A stretch of 64,000 nucleotides of DNA from Enterobacter sp. RIT418. GTDB taxonomy: Bacteria > Pseudomonadota > Gammaproteobacteria > Enterobacterales > Enterobacteriaceae. The stretch spans positions 185,436 through 249,435 of the forward strand of contig NZ_QBJD02000007.1 in the NCBI RefSeq assembly GCF_003057745.1, read 5' to 3'. The translations under genes and the position numbers were made by a program. Positions 11,493 to 22,252 of the stretch are shown piece after piece. Numbering within the stretch: position 1 is the first letter of the stretch; the number at the start of each line of letters is the position of its first letter. The notes under the pieces are model-generated. The model was not told where the DNA came from. It saw only the letters and a program-made list of their open reading frames with translations, and made no database searches.

Positions 11493-11873
11493 GCCATTCA
11501 GGGTAAACCGTATTAAAGACTGCGGTTTATCCTGTTATTTTTCTGAAGTGAAGTATTTTATTCTGTTGTGATTTTTTTCATTCCAAGAGGACGTCGTGAA
11601 AAATAGATGATTTCCTGATTCACCGTCCTTTTTAAACATGATTTGTTAGCGCATTCTCTTATTCCAGTTGAATTAACCAGTTCCTGTCGTAATGCTTCTT
11701 TATTCTGCTTTGAACGCCATTTGCTCTTCCCCGTTTGCTAATTGCCTGCCTCATAACGAGCGGTTAAGGTAACCCTCACTCTGCATATAGAACTGGGTTA
11801 TCCCGATCGCAAGACGGCTCGGAAATGATTTCTGCCCACTGTCTATCTATAACAAAAAGCCTGGAGGCAAAGC
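11493..11873. other. leuO-ilvI intergenic region (ilvIH promoter area)
   Basis: About 380 bp without a gene. In E. coli the matching region holds the ilvIH promoter and a set of Lrp sites, and an AT-rich LeuO/H-NS region. Here the first 200 bp are AT-rich. I cannot place the promoter or the Lrp sites with confidence. The only firm element is the ilvI ribosome-binding site CTGGAGG near 11860. Confidence 0.5.
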
Positions 11874-13598
11874 ATGGAGATGTTGTCTGGCGCGGAAATG
11901 GTCGTCCGGTCGCTCATTGATCAGGGCGTGAAGCAAGTGTTCGGCTACCCGGGGGGCGCAGTCCTCGATATTTATGACGCGCTGCATACGGTGGGGGGTG
12001 TCGACCATGTTCTGGTGCGCCACGAGCAGGCCGCGGTGCATATGGCCGATGGGCTTGCACGCGCAACGGGCGAGGTGGGCGTTGTGCTGGTTACTTCCGG
12101 CCCCGGCGCGACAAACGCCATCACCGGCATCGCGACCGCCTACATGGACTCCATCCCGCTGGTCATTCTTTCCGGGCAGGTTGCGACGTCTTTAATAGGC
12201 TACGACGCCTTTCAGGAGTGCGATATGGTGGGGATTTCCCGCCCCGTCGTTAAGCACAGCTTTCTGGTGAAGCAAACGGAAGACATCCCGGGCGTGCTGA
12301 AGAAGGCCTTCTGGCTGGCGGCGAGCGGTCGTCCCGGTCCGGTGGTTGTCGATCTGCCAAAAGATATACTTAATCCGGCCAACAAGCTTCCCTACGTTTG
12401 GCCTGAGACGGTCAGCATGCGTTCATACAACCCGACAACGCAGGGCCACAAGGGCCAGATCAAGCGTGCGCTGCAAACGCTTTTGGCCGCTAAAAAACCG
12501 GTGGTGTACGTTGGGGGAGGGGCGATCAACTCGGCCTGCGAACCGCAGCTGCGCACGCTTGTTGAAACGCTGAACCTTCCCGTCGCATCCTCATTGATGG
12601 GGCTGGGCGCTTTTCCGGCAACGCATCGCCAGGCGCTGGGAATGCTTGGGATGCATGGCACCTACGAAGCAAATATGACGATGCATCACTCCGATGTGAT
12701 CTTCGCCGTCGGCGTCCGCTTTGACGACCGCACGACCAATAATCTGGCAAAATATTGCCCGAATGCGACCGTACTGCACATTGATATTGATCCTACGTCG
12801 ATCTCTAAAACGGTATCGGCCGATGTGCCGATCGTCGGCGACGCGCGTCAGGTGCTGGAGCAAATGCTGGAGCTACTCCCGCAGGAGAGCGCGTCCCAGC
12901 CGCTGGACGAGATCCGCGACTGGTGGCAGCAGATCGAGCAATGGCGGGCGCGGCAGTGTCTGAAATACGACGCGCACAGCGAACATATCAAGCCGCAGGC
13001 GGTGATCGAAACGATCTGGCGTCTGACCCAGGGTGACGCGTACGTTACCTCTGACGTGGGCCAGCACCAGATGTTCGCCGCATTGTACTATCCGTTCGAC
13101 AAGCCGCGTCACTGGATCAACTCCGGCGGCCTGGGCACAATGGGCTTTGGCCTTCCCGCCGCGCTGGGGGTCAAGATGGCGCTTCCGCAGGAAACCGTGG
13201 TCTGCGTGACCGGGGACGGCAGCATTCAGATGAACATTCAGGAACTTTCGACGGCGCTACAGTATGAGCTGCCGGTGCTGGTGCTGAACCTGAATAACGG
13301 CTACCTCGGGATGGTGAAGCAGTGGCAGGACATGATCTACTCGGGCCGCCACTCGCAGTCGTATATGACGTCGCTCCCGGATTTTGTTCGCCTGGCGGAA
13401 GCCTATGGCCATGTCGGCATGCGCGTGACCAGTCCGGCGGAACTGGAAGCCCGACTCGGCGAAGCGCTTGAGCAGGTCAAAAACGGTCGCCTTGTGTTTA
13501 TGGATGTCATCGTCGACGGCGCCGAGCACGTCTATCCAATGCATATCCGCGGCGGCGGTATGGACGAAATGTGGCTCAGCAAAACGGAGAGAACCTGA
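11874..13598 (+). CDS. ilvI: IlvI, acetolactate synthase III large subunit
   Basis: TPP-dependent catalytic subunit that makes acetolactate or acetohydroxybutyrate for valine, leucine and isoleucine. It has 574 residues, as in E. coli. The N-terminal domain has the catalytic Glu in [13 protein letters not shown]. The central domain binds FAD. The C-terminal domain has the TPP motif GDGSIQMN...NLNN. The residue after this NN is Gly ([10 protein letters not shown]), where I remember Arg in the E. coli enzyme. One base separates it from ilvH. Confidence 0.96.
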   Translation: MEMLSGAEMVVRSLIDQGVKQVFGYPGGAVLDIYDALHTVGGVDHVLVRHEQAAVHMADGLARATGEVGVVLVTSGPGATNAITGIATAYMDSIPLVILSGQVATSLIGYDAFQECDMVGISRPVVKHSFLVKQTEDIPGVLKKAFWLAASGRPGPVVVDLPKDILNPANKLPYVWPETVSMRSYNPTTQGHKGQIKRALQTLLAAKKPVVYVGGGAINSACEPQLRTLVETLNLPVASSLMGLGAFPATHRQALGMLGMHGTYEANMTMHHSDVIFAVGVRFDDRTTNNLAKYCPNATVLHIDIDPTSISKTVSADVPIVGDARQVLEQMLELLPQESASQPLDEIRDWWQQIEQWRARQCLKYDAHSEHIKPQAVIETIWRLTQGDAYVTSDVGQHQMFAALYYPFDKPRHWINSGGLGTMGFGLPAALGVKMALPQETVVCVTGDGSIQMNIQELSTALQYELPVLVLNLNNGYLGMVKQWQDMIYSGRHSQSYMTSLPDFVRLAEAYGHVGMRVTSPAELEARLGEALEQVKNGRLVFMDVIVDGAEHVYPMHIRGGGMDEMWLSKTERT

Positions 13599-13599
13599 T

Positions 13600-14091
13600 A
13601 TGCGCCGGATATTATCGGTATTACTGGAAAACGAATCTGGCGCACTGTCACGCGTCATTGGCCTTTTTGCCCAGCGCGGCTATAACATTGAAAGCCTGAC
13701 CGTCGCCCCGACCGACGATCCCACGCTGTCACGAATGACCATCCAGACCGTGGGCGATGCAAAAGTTCTTGAACAGATTGAGAAGCAGCTGCACAAGCTG
13801 GTTGATGTGCTCCGCGTGAGCGAGCTGGGGCAGGGGGCATATGTCGAACGCGAAGTGATGCTGGTAAAAATTCAGGCCAGCGGCTACGGGCGTGAGGAGG
13901 TTAAGCGCAACGCGGATATTTTCCGCGGGCAGATTATTGACGTGACCCCTTCTTTATATACTGTGCAGCTTGTGGGCACCAGCGACAAGCTGGACGCCTT
14001 CATCGCTTCGGTACGCGACGTGGCAAAAATTGTTGAAGTGGCGCGCTCGGGCATCGTTGGCCTGTCGCGCGGCGAGAAAATCATGCGGTAG
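13600..14091 (+). CDS. ilvH: IlvH, acetolactate synthase III regulatory subunit
   Basis: Small subunit that raises IlvI activity and confers valine inhibition. It has 163 residues from the ATG at 13600. An ACT domain fills the first ~80 residues ([27 protein letters not shown]), with the Gly and Asn positions known to bind valine kept. The C-terminal domain follows ([19 protein letters not shown]). It starts 1 bp after ilvI and is followed by a strong terminator. Confidence 0.97.
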   Translation: MRRILSVLLENESGALSRVIGLFAQRGYNIESLTVAPTDDPTLSRMTIQTVGDAKVLEQIEKQLHKLVDVLRVSELGQGAYVEREVMLVKIQASGYGREEVKRNADIFRGQIIDVTPSLYTVQLVGTSDKLDAFIASVRDVAKIVEVARSGIVGLSRGEKIMR

Positions 14092-14116
14092 TTGTCTGAA
14101 AGGTTCGCCTCTTTCT

Positions 14117-14145
14117 GCCCGGTCACCAAAGCCGGGCTTTTTTTT
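14117..14145 (+). terminator. ilvIH terminator
   Basis: Stem GCCCGG (14117-14122) / CCGGGC (14132-14137) followed by eight T residues, 25 bp after the ilvH stop. Confidence 0.92.
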
Positions 14146-14269
14146 GCGTAATCAGCCGACAACGTGGATAAAAGCGGTTGCCGCGAAGGCTAATCTGCGT
14201 TTAGATGTTAAAATATTTAACCATAACCTTGACAGGGCCATGGACTTTTCTTTTTTTTGAGGGGCAATT

Positions 14270-15274
14270 GTGAAACTGGATGAAATCGCCCGGCTTGCCG
14301 GCGTGTCACGAACGACGGCCAGCTATGTGATTAACGGTAAAGCCAAGCAGTACCGCGTCAGCGATAAGACCGTTGAAAAAGTTATGGCGGTGGTTCGTGA
14401 GCATAACTACCATCCGAATGCCGTCGCCGCGGGCCTGCGCGCCGGGCGAACCCGCTCTATTGGCCTGGTGATCCCCGATCTGGAAAACACCAGTTACACC
14501 CGTATCGCGAACTATCTTGAGCGTCAGGCTCGCCAGCGGGGCTATCAGCTGCTGATTGCCTGTTCCGAAGACCAGCCCGATAACGAGATGCGCTGCATTG
14601 AGCATCTTCTGCAGCGCCAGGTGGATGCCATTATTGTTTCGACCTCTTTACCGCCAGAGCATCCCTTCTACCAGCGCTGGGCGAACGATCCTTTCCCCAT
14701 TGTGGCGTTGGACCGCGCGCTGGACCGCGAACATTTCACCAGCGTGGTGGGCGCCGACCAGGACGATTCAGAGATGCTGGCCGCCGAGCTGCGTACCTTC
14801 CCTGCCGAGACGGTGCTGTATCTTGGCGCATTGCCCGAGCTTTCCGTGAGCTTCCTGCGCGAGCAGGGCTTCCGTACCGCCTGGAAAGACGATCCGCGCG
14901 AGGTTCATTATCTCTATGCAAACAGCTACGAGCGTGAAGCCGCCGCGCAGCTTTTTGAAAAGTGGCTGGAAACGCACCCTATGCCGCAGGCGTTGTTCAC
15001 CACCTCGTTTGCTCTCCTTCAGGGAGTAATGGACGTGACGCTGCGCCGCGATGGAAAATTACCGTCCGACCTGGCCATTGCCACCTTCGGCGATAATGAG
15101 CTGCTGGACTTCCTGCAATGCCCGGTGCTCGCGGTGGCGCAGCGCCATCGGGACGTCGCCGAGCGCGTGCTGGAAATCGTTCTGGCGAGCCTGGATGAGC
15201 CACGAAAGCCGAAGCCAGGCCTGACGCGCATCAAACGCAACCTTTACCGCCGCGGGATACTGAGCCGCCATTAA
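14270..15274 (+). CDS. cra: Cra (FruR), catabolite repressor-activator
   Basis: LacI-family regulator of carbon flow. It represses glycolytic and activates gluconeogenic genes, and fructose-1-phosphate releases it. It has 334 residues from a GTG at 14270, the start also used in E. coli. The N-terminal helix-turn-helix is [20 protein letters not shown] and the hinge helix is near residues 50-60. The rest is the periplasmic-binding-protein-like effector domain. The sequence is almost identical to the E. coli protein. It stands alone between ilvH and the mra cluster. Confidence 0.97.
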   Translation: MKLDEIARLAGVSRTTASYVINGKAKQYRVSDKTVEKVMAVVREHNYHPNAVAAGLRAGRTRSIGLVIPDLENTSYTRIANYLERQARQRGYQLLIACSEDQPDNEMRCIEHLLQRQVDAIIVSTSLPPEHPFYQRWANDPFPIVALDRALDREHFTSVVGADQDDSEMLAAELRTFPAETVLYLGALPELSVSFLREQGFRTAWKDDPREVHYLYANSYEREAAAQLFEKWLETHPMPQALFTTSFALLQGVMDVTLRRDGKLPSDLAIATFGDNELLDFLQCPVLAVAQRHRDVAERVLEIVLASLDEPRKPKPGLTRIKRNLYRRGILSRH

Positions 15275-15282
15275 TTAAATTG

Positions 15283-15305
15283 TTGGGGCAGTTAAACTGC
15301 CCCAA
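15283..15305 (+). terminator. Hairpin after cra
   Basis: A perfect 10 bp stem (TTGGGGCAGT / ACTGCCCCAA) with loop TAA, 9 bp after the cra stop. The following T-run is short (ATCTTGATC), so it may be a weak terminator or a 3' end stabiliser. Confidence 0.65.
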
Positions 15306-15795
15306 TCTTGATCTACCAGGGCTTAAGGTAATTCCCGGATGAAAATTAGGATAATTCTTTGAAACGGATAGTCTGCTATTAATCTTAATTCCTGCTGCGC
15401 ATTTAAAATGCACATTTAAGGAAGATTTAACCCTTTTTTGATTGTTCTTTTGTATTATTTTGTTACAAAGGCCGCATGGCCGATGAATATTCAGACGTTT
15501 TTTCGACAGTGGTATCGTTCAGCGCGCCAGCGCGCATGCTCTGGAGCCCCCGTGTTGCATCTGGCGCTGTTATCCCCTCCCAATATGTCCTAAAATGCTG
15601 CCCGCGTCGCAAACTGACACTTTATATTTTCACGCGATGATATTGAGTGGTGCTTTAACGCCGATTGGATATTTGATTTTTTTCTTACAAATATTCATGA
15701 CGTTAATTTTGCCTCGCCTGTTGTGCAGTTATTAATCAGGTCAGGCGATATCTGTAAATAGGGTGTAATACAGCCCTGATAGGGAGAGTACTGGC
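15306..15795. other. cra-mraZ intergenic region
   Basis: About 490 bp without an established gene. One small candidate frame lies at 15483-15593 (listed separately). The rest is AT-rich towards 15660-15760. It leads into the main mra promoter. I see no other structured element. Confidence 0.5.
15483..15593 (+). CDS. Candidate small protein (36 aa), weakly supported
   Basis: A frame of 36 codons from the ATG at 15483 to TAA, reading MNIQTFFRQWYRSARQR and ending SPPNMS. The start of it is basic and amphipathic-looking. No good ribosome-binding site is seen upstream (GGCCGCATGGCCG). I do not recognise the sequence. It could be a chance frame in a promoter region. Support would come only from conservation of the frame in related genomes or from ribosome profiling. 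Confidence 0.2.
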   Translation: MNIQTFFRQWYRSARQRACSGAPVLHLALLSPPNMS

Positions 15796-15825
15796 TTGAC
15801 AAGCTTTTCCCTCGCTCCGTAAACT
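15796..15825 (+). promoter_or_regulatory. Main promoter of the mra/dcw cluster (Pmra)
   Basis: A perfect -35 TTGACA (15796-15801), an 18 bp spacer, and a -10 TAAACT (15820-15825). The surrounding sequence (GGCTTGACAAGCTTTTCC, GCTCCGTAAACTCCTTT) is nearly the same as in E. coli, where this promoter drives expression as far as the fts genes. Confidence 0.9.
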
Positions 15826-15832
15826 CCTTTAG

Positions 15833-15858
15833 GTGGGAATTTGTGGGTTAAAGTGGTG
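15833..15858 (+). promoter_or_regulatory. MraZ operator boxes
   Basis: MraZ binds tandem TGGGN repeats just downstream of its own promoter. Here GTGGGA (15833), GTGGGT (15843) and GTGGTG (15853) are spaced exactly 10 bp apart. The first two fit the consensus. The third has lost one G. MraZ should repress the cluster from here. Confidence 0.85.
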
Positions 15859-15876
15859 ATAAGGGGTGAGGCTGGC

Positions 15877-16335
15877 ATGTTCCGTGGAGCGACGTTAGTC
15901 AATCTCGACAGCAAAGGGCGTTTATCGGTGCCAACCCGATACCGTGACCAGCTGGTTGAGAACGCTTCAGGTCAAATGGTTTGCACCATTGACATCAACC
16001 ACCCCTGCCTGCTGCTTTACCCTTTACCCGAATGGGAAATTATCGAGCAAAAGCTGTCGCGACTGTCGAGCATGAACCCACAGGAGCGCCGCGTACAGCG
16101 GCTGCTGCTGGGACATGCGAGTGAGTGCCAGATGGATAGCGCTGGGCGGTTACTGATTGCGCCTGTGCTGCGGCAGCATGCCGGTCTGACGAAAGAAGTG
16201 ATGCTGGTCGGGCAGTTCAACAAGTTTGAACTGTGGGATGAAACGACCTGGTATCAACAGGTCAAGGAAGATATCGACGCTGAGCAGTCTGATTCTGAAA
16301 CGCTATCGGAACGGCTGCAGGACTTGTCTCTATAA
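15877..16335 (+). CDS. mraZ: MraZ, transcriptional regulator of the division cluster
   Basis: AbrB-fold DNA-binding protein that represses the mra/dcw cluster. It has 152 residues from the ATG at 15877 ([16 protein letters not shown]), with AAGGGGTGAGG upstream. Two SpoVT-AbrB-like halves are seen, each with a DSKGRL/DSAGRL motif: [16 protein letters not shown] near residue 10 and [13 protein letters not shown] near residue 87. An upstream in-frame reading from 15841 would start within the operator and is rejected. The stop is 2 bp before rsmH. Confidence 0.96.
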   Translation: MFRGATLVNLDSKGRLSVPTRYRDQLVENASGQMVCTIDINHPCLLLYPLPEWEIIEQKLSRLSSMNPQERRVQRLLLGHASECQMDSAGRLLIAPVLRQHAGLTKEVMLVGQFNKFELWDETTWYQQVKEDIDAEQSDSETLSERLQDLSL

Positions 16336-16337
16336 AT

Positions 16338-17279
16338 ATGATGGAAAATTATAAACATACTACGGTGCTGCTGGATGAGGCCGTAAACGGCCTGAATATT
16401 CGTCCGGACGGCATCTACATTGATGGCACTTTTGGCCGCGGTGGCCACTCGCGTTTGATCCTCTCTCAGCTTGGGGCGGAAGGACGCCTGCTGGCAATCG
16501 ATCGCGATCCGCAGGCGATTGCCGTTGCGCAAACCATCGATGACCCACGCTTTTCCATCGTGCATGGACCTTTCTCTGCGCTGGCGGATTATGTTGCCGA
16601 GCGCGGCCTGACGGGCAAGATCGACGGGATTCTTCTCGATCTTGGCGTCTCTTCACCACAGCTTGATGATGCAGAACGCGGTTTTTCCTTTATGCGCGAT
16701 GGCCCGCTGGACATGCGCATGGACCCGACGCGCGGCCAGTCTGCTGCCGAGTGGTTACGAACCGCTGACGAAGCGGATATCGCCTGGGTGATCAAAACCT
16801 TCGGCGAAGAACGTTTTGGCAAGCGCATTGCGCGCGCCATCGTCGAGCGTAACCGCATCGAGCCGATGACCCGCACCAAAGAGCTGGCGGAAGTCATCGC
16901 GGCGGCAACGCCGGTGAAGGATAAGCACAAACATCCCGCGACCCGTACCTTCCAGGCGGTTCGCATCTGGGTAAACAGTGAACTGGAGGAAATAGAGCTG
17001 GCGCTAAAAAGCTCGCTCGACGTGCTGGCCCCGGGTGGGCGGTTATCCATCATCAGCTTCCATTCGCTGGAAGACCGCATTGTGAAACGCTTTATGCGCG
17101 AGCAAAGCCGCGGACCTCAGGTTCCAGCAGGGCTGCCGATGACGGAAGAACAACTCAGGAAGCTGGGCGGCCGTCAGCTGCGAGCACTAGGCAAGTTGAT
17201 GCCGGGCGAAGAAGAGGTGGCAGAGAATCCACGTGCCCGTAGTTCAGTTCTGCGTGTTGCAGAGAGGACGAACGCATGA
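16338..17279 (+). CDS. rsmH: RsmH, 16S rRNA m4C1402 methyltransferase
   Basis: SAM-dependent enzyme that N4-methylates C1402 of 16S rRNA in the ribosomal P site. It has 313 residues, as in E. coli. The SAM-binding fold opens with [13 protein letters not shown] and [23 protein letters not shown] and [12 protein letters not shown] are family signatures. The ORF ends with an ATGA overlap into ftsL. Confidence 0.96.
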   Translation: MMENYKHTTVLLDEAVNGLNIRPDGIYIDGTFGRGGHSRLILSQLGAEGRLLAIDRDPQAIAVAQTIDDPRFSIVHGPFSALADYVAERGLTGKIDGILLDLGVSSPQLDDAERGFSFMRDGPLDMRMDPTRGQSAAEWLRTADEADIAWVIKTFGEERFGKRIARAIVERNRIEPMTRTKELAEVIAAATPVKDKHKHPATRTFQAVRIWVNSELEEIELALKSSLDVLAPGGRLSIISFHSLEDRIVKRFMREQSRGPQVPAGLPMTEEQLRKLGGRQLRALGKLMPGEEEVAENPRARSSVLRVAERTNA

Positions 17280-17641
17280 TCGGCAGAGTGACAGAGACCC
17301 TCAGCAAAGTTAAGGGATCGTTAGGAAGTAACGAGCGCCATGCCTTGCCTGGCGTGATCGGAGACGATCTTTTGCGGTTTGGGAAGCTGCCACTCTGCTT
17401 GTTCATTTGCATCATTGTGACGGCAGTGACGGTGGTGACAACGGCCCACCATACCCGTTTGTTAACCGCGCAGCGCGAGCAGCTGGTGCTGGAACGCGAT
17501 GCGCTGGATATCGAATGGCGAAACCTGATTCTTGAAGAGAACGCGCTCGGCGATCACAGCCGGGTTGAACGGATCGCAACGGAAAAGCTGCAGCTGCAGC
17601 ATGTTGATCCTTCTCAGGAAAATATCGTTGTACAAAAATAA
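17276..17641 (+). CDS. ftsL: FtsL, divisome protein
   Basis: Bitopic inner-membrane protein that joins FtsB and FtsQ and activates FtsWI. It has 121 residues. A cytoplasmic N-terminal part of ~37 residues is followed by one membrane helix ([20 protein letters not shown]). A periplasmic coiled coil comes next, with the leucine-rich heptads [22 protein letters not shown]. It overlaps rsmH by 4 bp and precedes ftsI by 15 bp. Confidence 0.96.
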   Translation: MIGRVTETLSKVKGSLGSNERHALPGVIGDDLLRFGKLPLCLFICIIVTAVTVVTTAHHTRLLTAQREQLVLERDALDIEWRNLILEENALGDHSRVERIATEKLQLQHVDPSQENIVVQK

Positions 17642-17656
17642 GGGAAAACGCGACGC

Positions 17657-19423
17657 ATGAAAGCAGCGGCAAAAACGCTAAAACCAAAACGTCAGGAAGA
17701 ACAGGCCAACTTTGTCAGTTGGCGTTTTGCGTTGCTTTGCGGCTGCATTTTACTGGCGCTGGGTTTCCTGCTGGGCCGCGTGGCGTGGTTGCAAATCATT
17801 GCCCCTGACATGCTGGTTCGCCAGGGCGACATGCGTTCTCTGCGCGTGCAGGAAGTGTCCACGTCCCGCGGCATGATTACCGATCGCTCCGGGCGTCCGC
17901 TGGCGGTGAGCGTGCCGGTGAAAGCCATTTGGGCCGATCCGAAAGAGCTGCACGATGCCGGTGGCATAACGCTTGATAACCGCTGGAAAGCCCTTGCGGA
18001 TGCCCTGAAGATGCCGCTCGACCAGATGGCATCGCGCGTGAATGCGAACCCGAAAGGGCGTTTTATCTATCTGGCGCGTCAGGTGAACCCTGACATGGCG
18101 GATTACATCAAAAAGCTCAAGCTGCCGGGGATTCATCTGCGTGAGGAGTCACGCCGCTATTATCCTTCCGGCGAAGTAACCGCTCACCTCATTGGCTTCA
18201 CCAACGTTGATAGCCAGGGGATTGAGGGTGTTGAAAAAAGCTTTGATAAATGGCTTACCGGCCAGCCGGGCGAACGTATCGTGCGTAAGGACCGCTACGG
18301 CCGCGTCATTGAAGATATCTCTTCAACGGACAGCCAGGCGGCGCACAACCTTGCGCTCAGCATTGATGAACGTCTCCAGGCGCTGGTTTACCGCGAGCTG
18401 AACAACGCCGTGGCGTTTAACAAGGCGGAATCGGGCAGCGCCGTGCTGGTCGATGTCAACACGGGTGAAGTGCTGGCGATGGCTAACAGCCCATCCTACA
18501 ACCCGAACAACCTGACCGGTACGCAGAAAGACGTGATGCGTAACCGCACCATCACCGACGTGTTCGAGCCGGGATCTACCGTGAAGCCGATGGTGGTAAT
18601 GACCGCGCTCCAGCGCGGCATCGTGAACGAAAATACCGTTCTGAATACGATCCCTTACCGAATTAACGGTCACGAAATTAAAGACGTGGCGCGTTACAGC
18701 GAATTGACCCTTACCGGGGTCCTGCAGAAGTCGAGTAACGTCGGTGTCTCAAAGCTGGCGTTAGCGATGCCGTCCTCAGCGTTAGTAGAGACTTACTCAC
18801 GTTTTGGACTGGGAAAGGCGACCAATTTGGGGTTGGTCGGAGAACGCAGTGGCTTATATCCTCAAAAACAACGGTGGTCTGACATAGAGAGGGCCACCTT
18901 CTCTTTCGGCTACGGGCTAATGGTAACCCCGTTACAGTTAGCGCGAGTCTACGCAACGATCGGCAGCTATGGCGTCTATCGCCCGCTGTCGATTACCAAA
19001 GTTGATCCACCGGTTCCCGGCGAGCGTATCTTCCCGGAATCCACCGTTCGTACCGTTGTGCACATGATGGAAAGCGTCGCGCTGCCCGGCGGCGGCGGCG
19101 TGAAGGCGGCGATCAAAGGCTATCGCATCGCTATTAAAACCGGTACGGCGAAAAAAGTGGGGCCAGACGGCCGCTACATCAACAAATACATTGCCTATAC
19201 CGCAGGCGTTGCGCCTGCAAGCAATCCGCGTTTTGCGCTGGTGGTCGTGATTAACGATCCACAGGCGGGTAAATACTACGGTGGTGCCGTTTCAGCGCCG
19301 GTGTTCGGGGCAATCATGGGCGGCGTGTTGCGCACCATGAACATCGAACCGGATGCGCTGGCGACCGGCGATAAGAGTGAATTTGTAACTAATCAAGGCG
19401 AGGGTACAGGTGGCAGATCGTAA
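17657..19423 (+). CDS. ftsI: FtsI (PBP3), septal peptidoglycan transpeptidase
   Basis: Class B penicillin-binding protein that cross-links septal peptidoglycan with FtsW. It has 588 residues, as in E. coli. One N-terminal membrane anchor lies near residues 22-42. The pedestal domain follows, then the transpeptidase domain with EPGSTVKP (active Ser near 307), SSN in [10 protein letters not shown], and KTGTAKK. The YRIN segment after residue 333 occurs once, without the four-residue duplication known from some aztreonam-resistant isolates. In E. coli an internal RNA of this gene (FtsO) acts as a sponge for RybB; I could not define it here. The end overlaps murE by 14 bp. Confidence 0.97.
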   Translation: MKAAAKTLKPKRQEEQANFVSWRFALLCGCILLALGFLLGRVAWLQIIAPDMLVRQGDMRSLRVQEVSTSRGMITDRSGRPLAVSVPVKAIWADPKELHDAGGITLDNRWKALADALKMPLDQMASRVNANPKGRFIYLARQVNPDMADYIKKLKLPGIHLREESRRYYPSGEVTAHLIGFTNVDSQGIEGVEKSFDKWLTGQPGERIVRKDRYGRVIEDISSTDSQAAHNLALSIDERLQALVYRELNNAVAFNKAESGSAVLVDVNTGEVLAMANSPSYNPNNLTGTQKDVMRNRTITDVFEPGSTVKPMVVMTALQRGIVNENTVLNTIPYRINGHEIKDVARYSELTLTGVLQKSSNVGVSKLALAMPSSALVETYSRFGLGKATNLGLVGERSGLYPQKQRWSDIERATFSFGYGLMVTPLQLARVYATIGSYGVYRPLSITKVDPPVPGERIFPESTVRTVVHMMESVALPGGGGVKAAIKGYRIAIKTGTAKKVGPDGRYINKYIAYTAGVAPASNPRFALVVVINDPQAGKYYGGAVSAPVFGAIMGGVLRTMNIEPDALATGDKSEFVTNQGEGTGGRS

Positions 19424-20897
19424 TTTGCGCGACCTACTCGCTCCGTGGGTGCAAAACGTGCCTGCGCGAGCGCTACGAGAGATGGTACTGGACAGCCGCA
19501 TGGCGGCTTCCGGCGATCTTTTTGTGGCTGTAGTGGGCCATCAGGCGGACGGGCGTCGATATATCCCGCAGGCGATTGCGCAAGGTGTTGCTGCCGTTAT
19601 TGCTGAGGCGAAAGATGAAGCAGCCGACGGTGAAATCCGCGAAATGCACGGCGTGCCGGTCATCTACCTCAGCCAGTTAAATGAGCGTCTTTCCGCGCTG
19701 GCAGGACGTTTTTACCACGAGCCGTCTGACCAGCTGCGTCTGGTCGGCGTGACCGGTACCAACGGTAAAACGACCACCACGCAGCTGATGGCGCAGTGGG
19801 CGCAGCTGCTCGGGGAAACCGGTGCCGTGATGGGTACGGTAGGCAACGGCCTTCTTGGCAAGGTGAGCCCGACGGAAAATACCACGGGTTCCGCCGTGGA
19901 CGTGCAGCACGTGCTTGCTGGCCTGGCGGAGCAGGGCGCGACGTTTGCCGCAATGGAAGTTTCCTCTCACGGCCTGGTTCAGCACCGCGTCGCGGCGCTG
20001 AAATTTGCCGCGTCCGTGTTCACTAACCTGAGCCGGGATCATCTTGATTATCACGGCGACATGGAACACTACGAAGCCGCGAAGTGGCTGCTGTATTCAA
20101 CGCACCACGCTGGTCAGGCCATCATCAATGCTGATGATGAAGTCGGTCGTCGCTGGCTGGCGAAGCTGCCGGATGCGGTAGCCGTCTCGATGGAAGATCA
20201 TATTAATCCTGACTGCCACGGCCGCTGGCTGAAGGCGGTTGAGGTGAACTATCACGACAGCGGCGCAACGATCCGCTTTGCCTCTTCATGGGGGGAAGGC
20301 GAGATTGAAAGCCGCCTGATGGGCGCGTTTAACGTCAGCAATCTGCTGCTGGCGCTGGCGACCCTGCTGGCGCTGGGCTACCCGATGGCCGATCTGCTGA
20401 ACACAGCAGCGCAACTGCAGCCGGTCTGTGGCCGTATGGAAGTGTTTAGCGCGCCGGGCAAGCCGACCGTGGTGGTGGATTATGCCCACACGCCGGATGC
20501 GCTGGAAAAAGCGCTGGAAGCCGCGCGTCTGCACTGCGCGGGCAAGCTGTGGTGCGTCTTTGGCTGCGGCGGGGACCGCGACAAAGGCAAGCGCCCGCTG
20601 ATGGGCGCGATTGCCGAGCAGTTCGCGGATATTCCGGTTGTGACCGATGACAACCCGCGTACCGAAGAGCCGCGCGCCATCATCAACGATATTCTGTCCG
20701 GCATGCTGGACGCGGGCCGAGCTCGCGTCGTCGAAGGCCGCGCGGAAGCGGTGACCAACGCCATTATGCAGGCGCGTGAAAACGACGTGGTTCTGCTGGC
20801 CGGTAAAGGCCATGAGGACTATCAGATCGTCGGCAATCGTCGTCTGGACTATTCCGACCGCGTCACCGCAGCCCGCCTGCTGGGAGTGGTGGCATGA
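19410..20897 (+). CDS. murE: MurE, UDP-MurNAc-tripeptide synthetase (meso-DAP adding)
   Basis: ATP-dependent ligase that adds meso-diaminopimelate to UDP-MurNAc-L-Ala-D-Glu. It has 495 residues from the GTG at 19410, inside the end of ftsI. The ATP loop is GTNGKTTTT near residue 116. The DNPR motif in [11 protein letters not shown] marks specificity for meso-DAP rather than lysine. The ligase start at 19410 also gives the conserved [10 protein letters not shown]. It shares 4 bp with murF. Confidence 0.97.
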   Translation: MADRNLRDLLAPWVQNVPARALREMVLDSRMAASGDLFVAVVGHQADGRRYIPQAIAQGVAAVIAEAKDEAADGEIREMHGVPVIYLSQLNERLSALAGRFYHEPSDQLRLVGVTGTNGKTTTTQLMAQWAQLLGETGAVMGTVGNGLLGKVSPTENTTGSAVDVQHVLAGLAEQGATFAAMEVSSHGLVQHRVAALKFAASVFTNLSRDHLDYHGDMEHYEAAKWLLYSTHHAGQAIINADDEVGRRWLAKLPDAVAVSMEDHINPDCHGRWLKAVEVNYHDSGATIRFASSWGEGEIESRLMGAFNVSNLLLALATLLALGYPMADLLNTAAQLQPVCGRMEVFSAPGKPTVVVDYAHTPDALEKALEAARLHCAGKLWCVFGCGGDRDKGKRPLMGAIAEQFADIPVVTDDNPRTEEPRAIINDILSGMLDAGRARVVEGRAEAVTNAIMQARENDVVLLAGKGHEDYQIVGNRRLDYSDRVTAARLLGVVA

Positions 20898-22252
20898 TTA
20901 GCATCACGTTAGGCCAGGCCGCAATCGTATTGCAGGGCGAACTGCGCGGTCAGGATATGACCATTGACGCCGTCACGACCGATACCCGTAAGGTGACCGC
21001 GGGCTGTCTGTTTGTGGCGCTGAAAGGCGAGCGCTTTGACGCTCATGACTTTGCTGAACAGGCTAAAGAGAACGGCGCAGGCGCACTGCTCGTAAGCCGC
21101 ATGCTGGATATCGATCTGCCGCAGATTGTGGTGAAGGATACCCGTCAGGCATTTGGCGAGCTGGCCGCATGGGTGCGCCAGCAGGTCCCGACGCGCGTCG
21201 TTGCGCTGACGGGATCGTCCGGCAAAACCTCCGTAAAAGAGATGACCGCGGCAATTCTAAGCCGCTGCGGAAATACGCTCTACACTGCGGGCAACCTTAA
21301 TAACGACATCGGCGTGCCGATGACGCTGCTTCGCCTGACGAAAGAACATGAATTTGCCGTGATTGAGCTGGGCGCTAACCATCAGGGTGAAATTGCCTGG
21401 ACCGTCAGCCTCACGCGTCCGGAGGCCGCGCTGGTGAATAACCTGGCGGCGGCGCATCTGGAAGGTTTCGGTTCTCTGGAAGGCGTGGCGAAAGCCAAAG
21501 GCGAGATTTACACCGGCCTGCCGGCTGAGGGCATCGCCATTATGAATGCCGATAACAACGACTGGCTGAACTGGCAAAGCATCATTGGCGATCGTAAAAT
21601 CTGGCGCTTCTCGCCGAATGCCGCCAACAGCGACTTTACCGCGACTAACGTTCACGTCACGTCGCACGGCACCGAGTTTACGCTCAATACGCCTACGGGC
21701 GGCGTTGACGTGCTGTTGCCGCTGCCGGGCCGTCATAACATCGCCAACGCGCTCGCCGCCGCCGCGCTGTCTATGGCCGTTGGCGCAACGCACGACGCAG
21801 TTAAAGCGGGGCTGGCGAATCTGAAAGCGGTACCGGGGCGTCTGTTCCCGATCCAGCTTGCGCAGAACAAGCTGCTGCTGGACGACTCCTACAACGCCAA
21901 CGTCGGTTCGATGACGGCGGCCGTGCAGGTGCTGTCCGAAATGCCGGGCTATCGCGTAATGGTTGTTGGCGATATGGGCGAGCTGGGCGAAGAAAGCGAA
22001 GCTTGCCATATCCAGGTCGGCGAAGCGGCGAAGGCGGCAGGTCTGGATTGCGTGCTAAGCGCAGGAAAACTGAGCCAGGCGATTAGCCAGGCCAGCGGCG
22101 TTGGCGAGCACTTTGCTGATAAAGCGGCGCTAATTAAACGACTTAAAATGATTATTGCAGAAAAACCAATTGTTACAGTGCTAGTGAAAGGTTCACGCAG
22201 TGCCGCCATGGAAGAGGTTGTGCACGCACTACAGGAGAACGGGACATGTTAG
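20894..22252 (+). CDS. murF: MurF, UDP-MurNAc-tripeptide D-Ala-D-Ala ligase
   Basis: Adds D-Ala-D-Ala to UDP-MurNAc-tripeptide, the last cytoplasmic step for the peptide stem. It has 452 residues, as in E. coli. The ATP loop is [11 protein letters not shown], and the Mur-ligase signatures LNNDIGVP and [13 protein letters not shown] follow. It overlaps murE by 4 bp and mraY by 7 bp. Confidence 0.97.
   Translation: MISITLGQAAIVLQGELRGQDMTIDAVTTDTRKVTAGCLFVALKGERFDAHDFAEQAKENGAGALLVSRMLDIDLPQIVVKDTRQAFGELAAWVRQQVPTRVVALTGSSGKTSVKEMTAAILSRCGNTLYTAGNLNNDIGVPMTLLRLTKEHEFAVIELGANHQGEIAWTVSLTRPEAALVNNLAAAHLEGFGSLEGVAKAKGEIYTGLPAEGIAIMNADNNDWLNWQSIIGDRKIWRFSPNAANSDFTATNVHVTSHGTEFTLNTPTGGVDVLLPLPGRHNIANALAAAALSMAVGATHDAVKAGLANLKAVPGRLFPIQLAQNKLLLDDSYNANVGSMTAAVQVLSEMPGYRVMVVGDMGELGEESEACHIQVGEAAKAAGLDCVLSAGKLSQAISQASGVGEHFADKAALIKRLKMIIAEKPIVTVLVKGSRSAAMEEVVHALQENGTC

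Noticed and set aside
18640..18680. Possible YRIN-type duplication in FtsI, as in some aztreonam-resistant isolates
   Set aside because: The segment reads [13 protein letters not shown] with one copy only, and the protein has the normal 588 residues.
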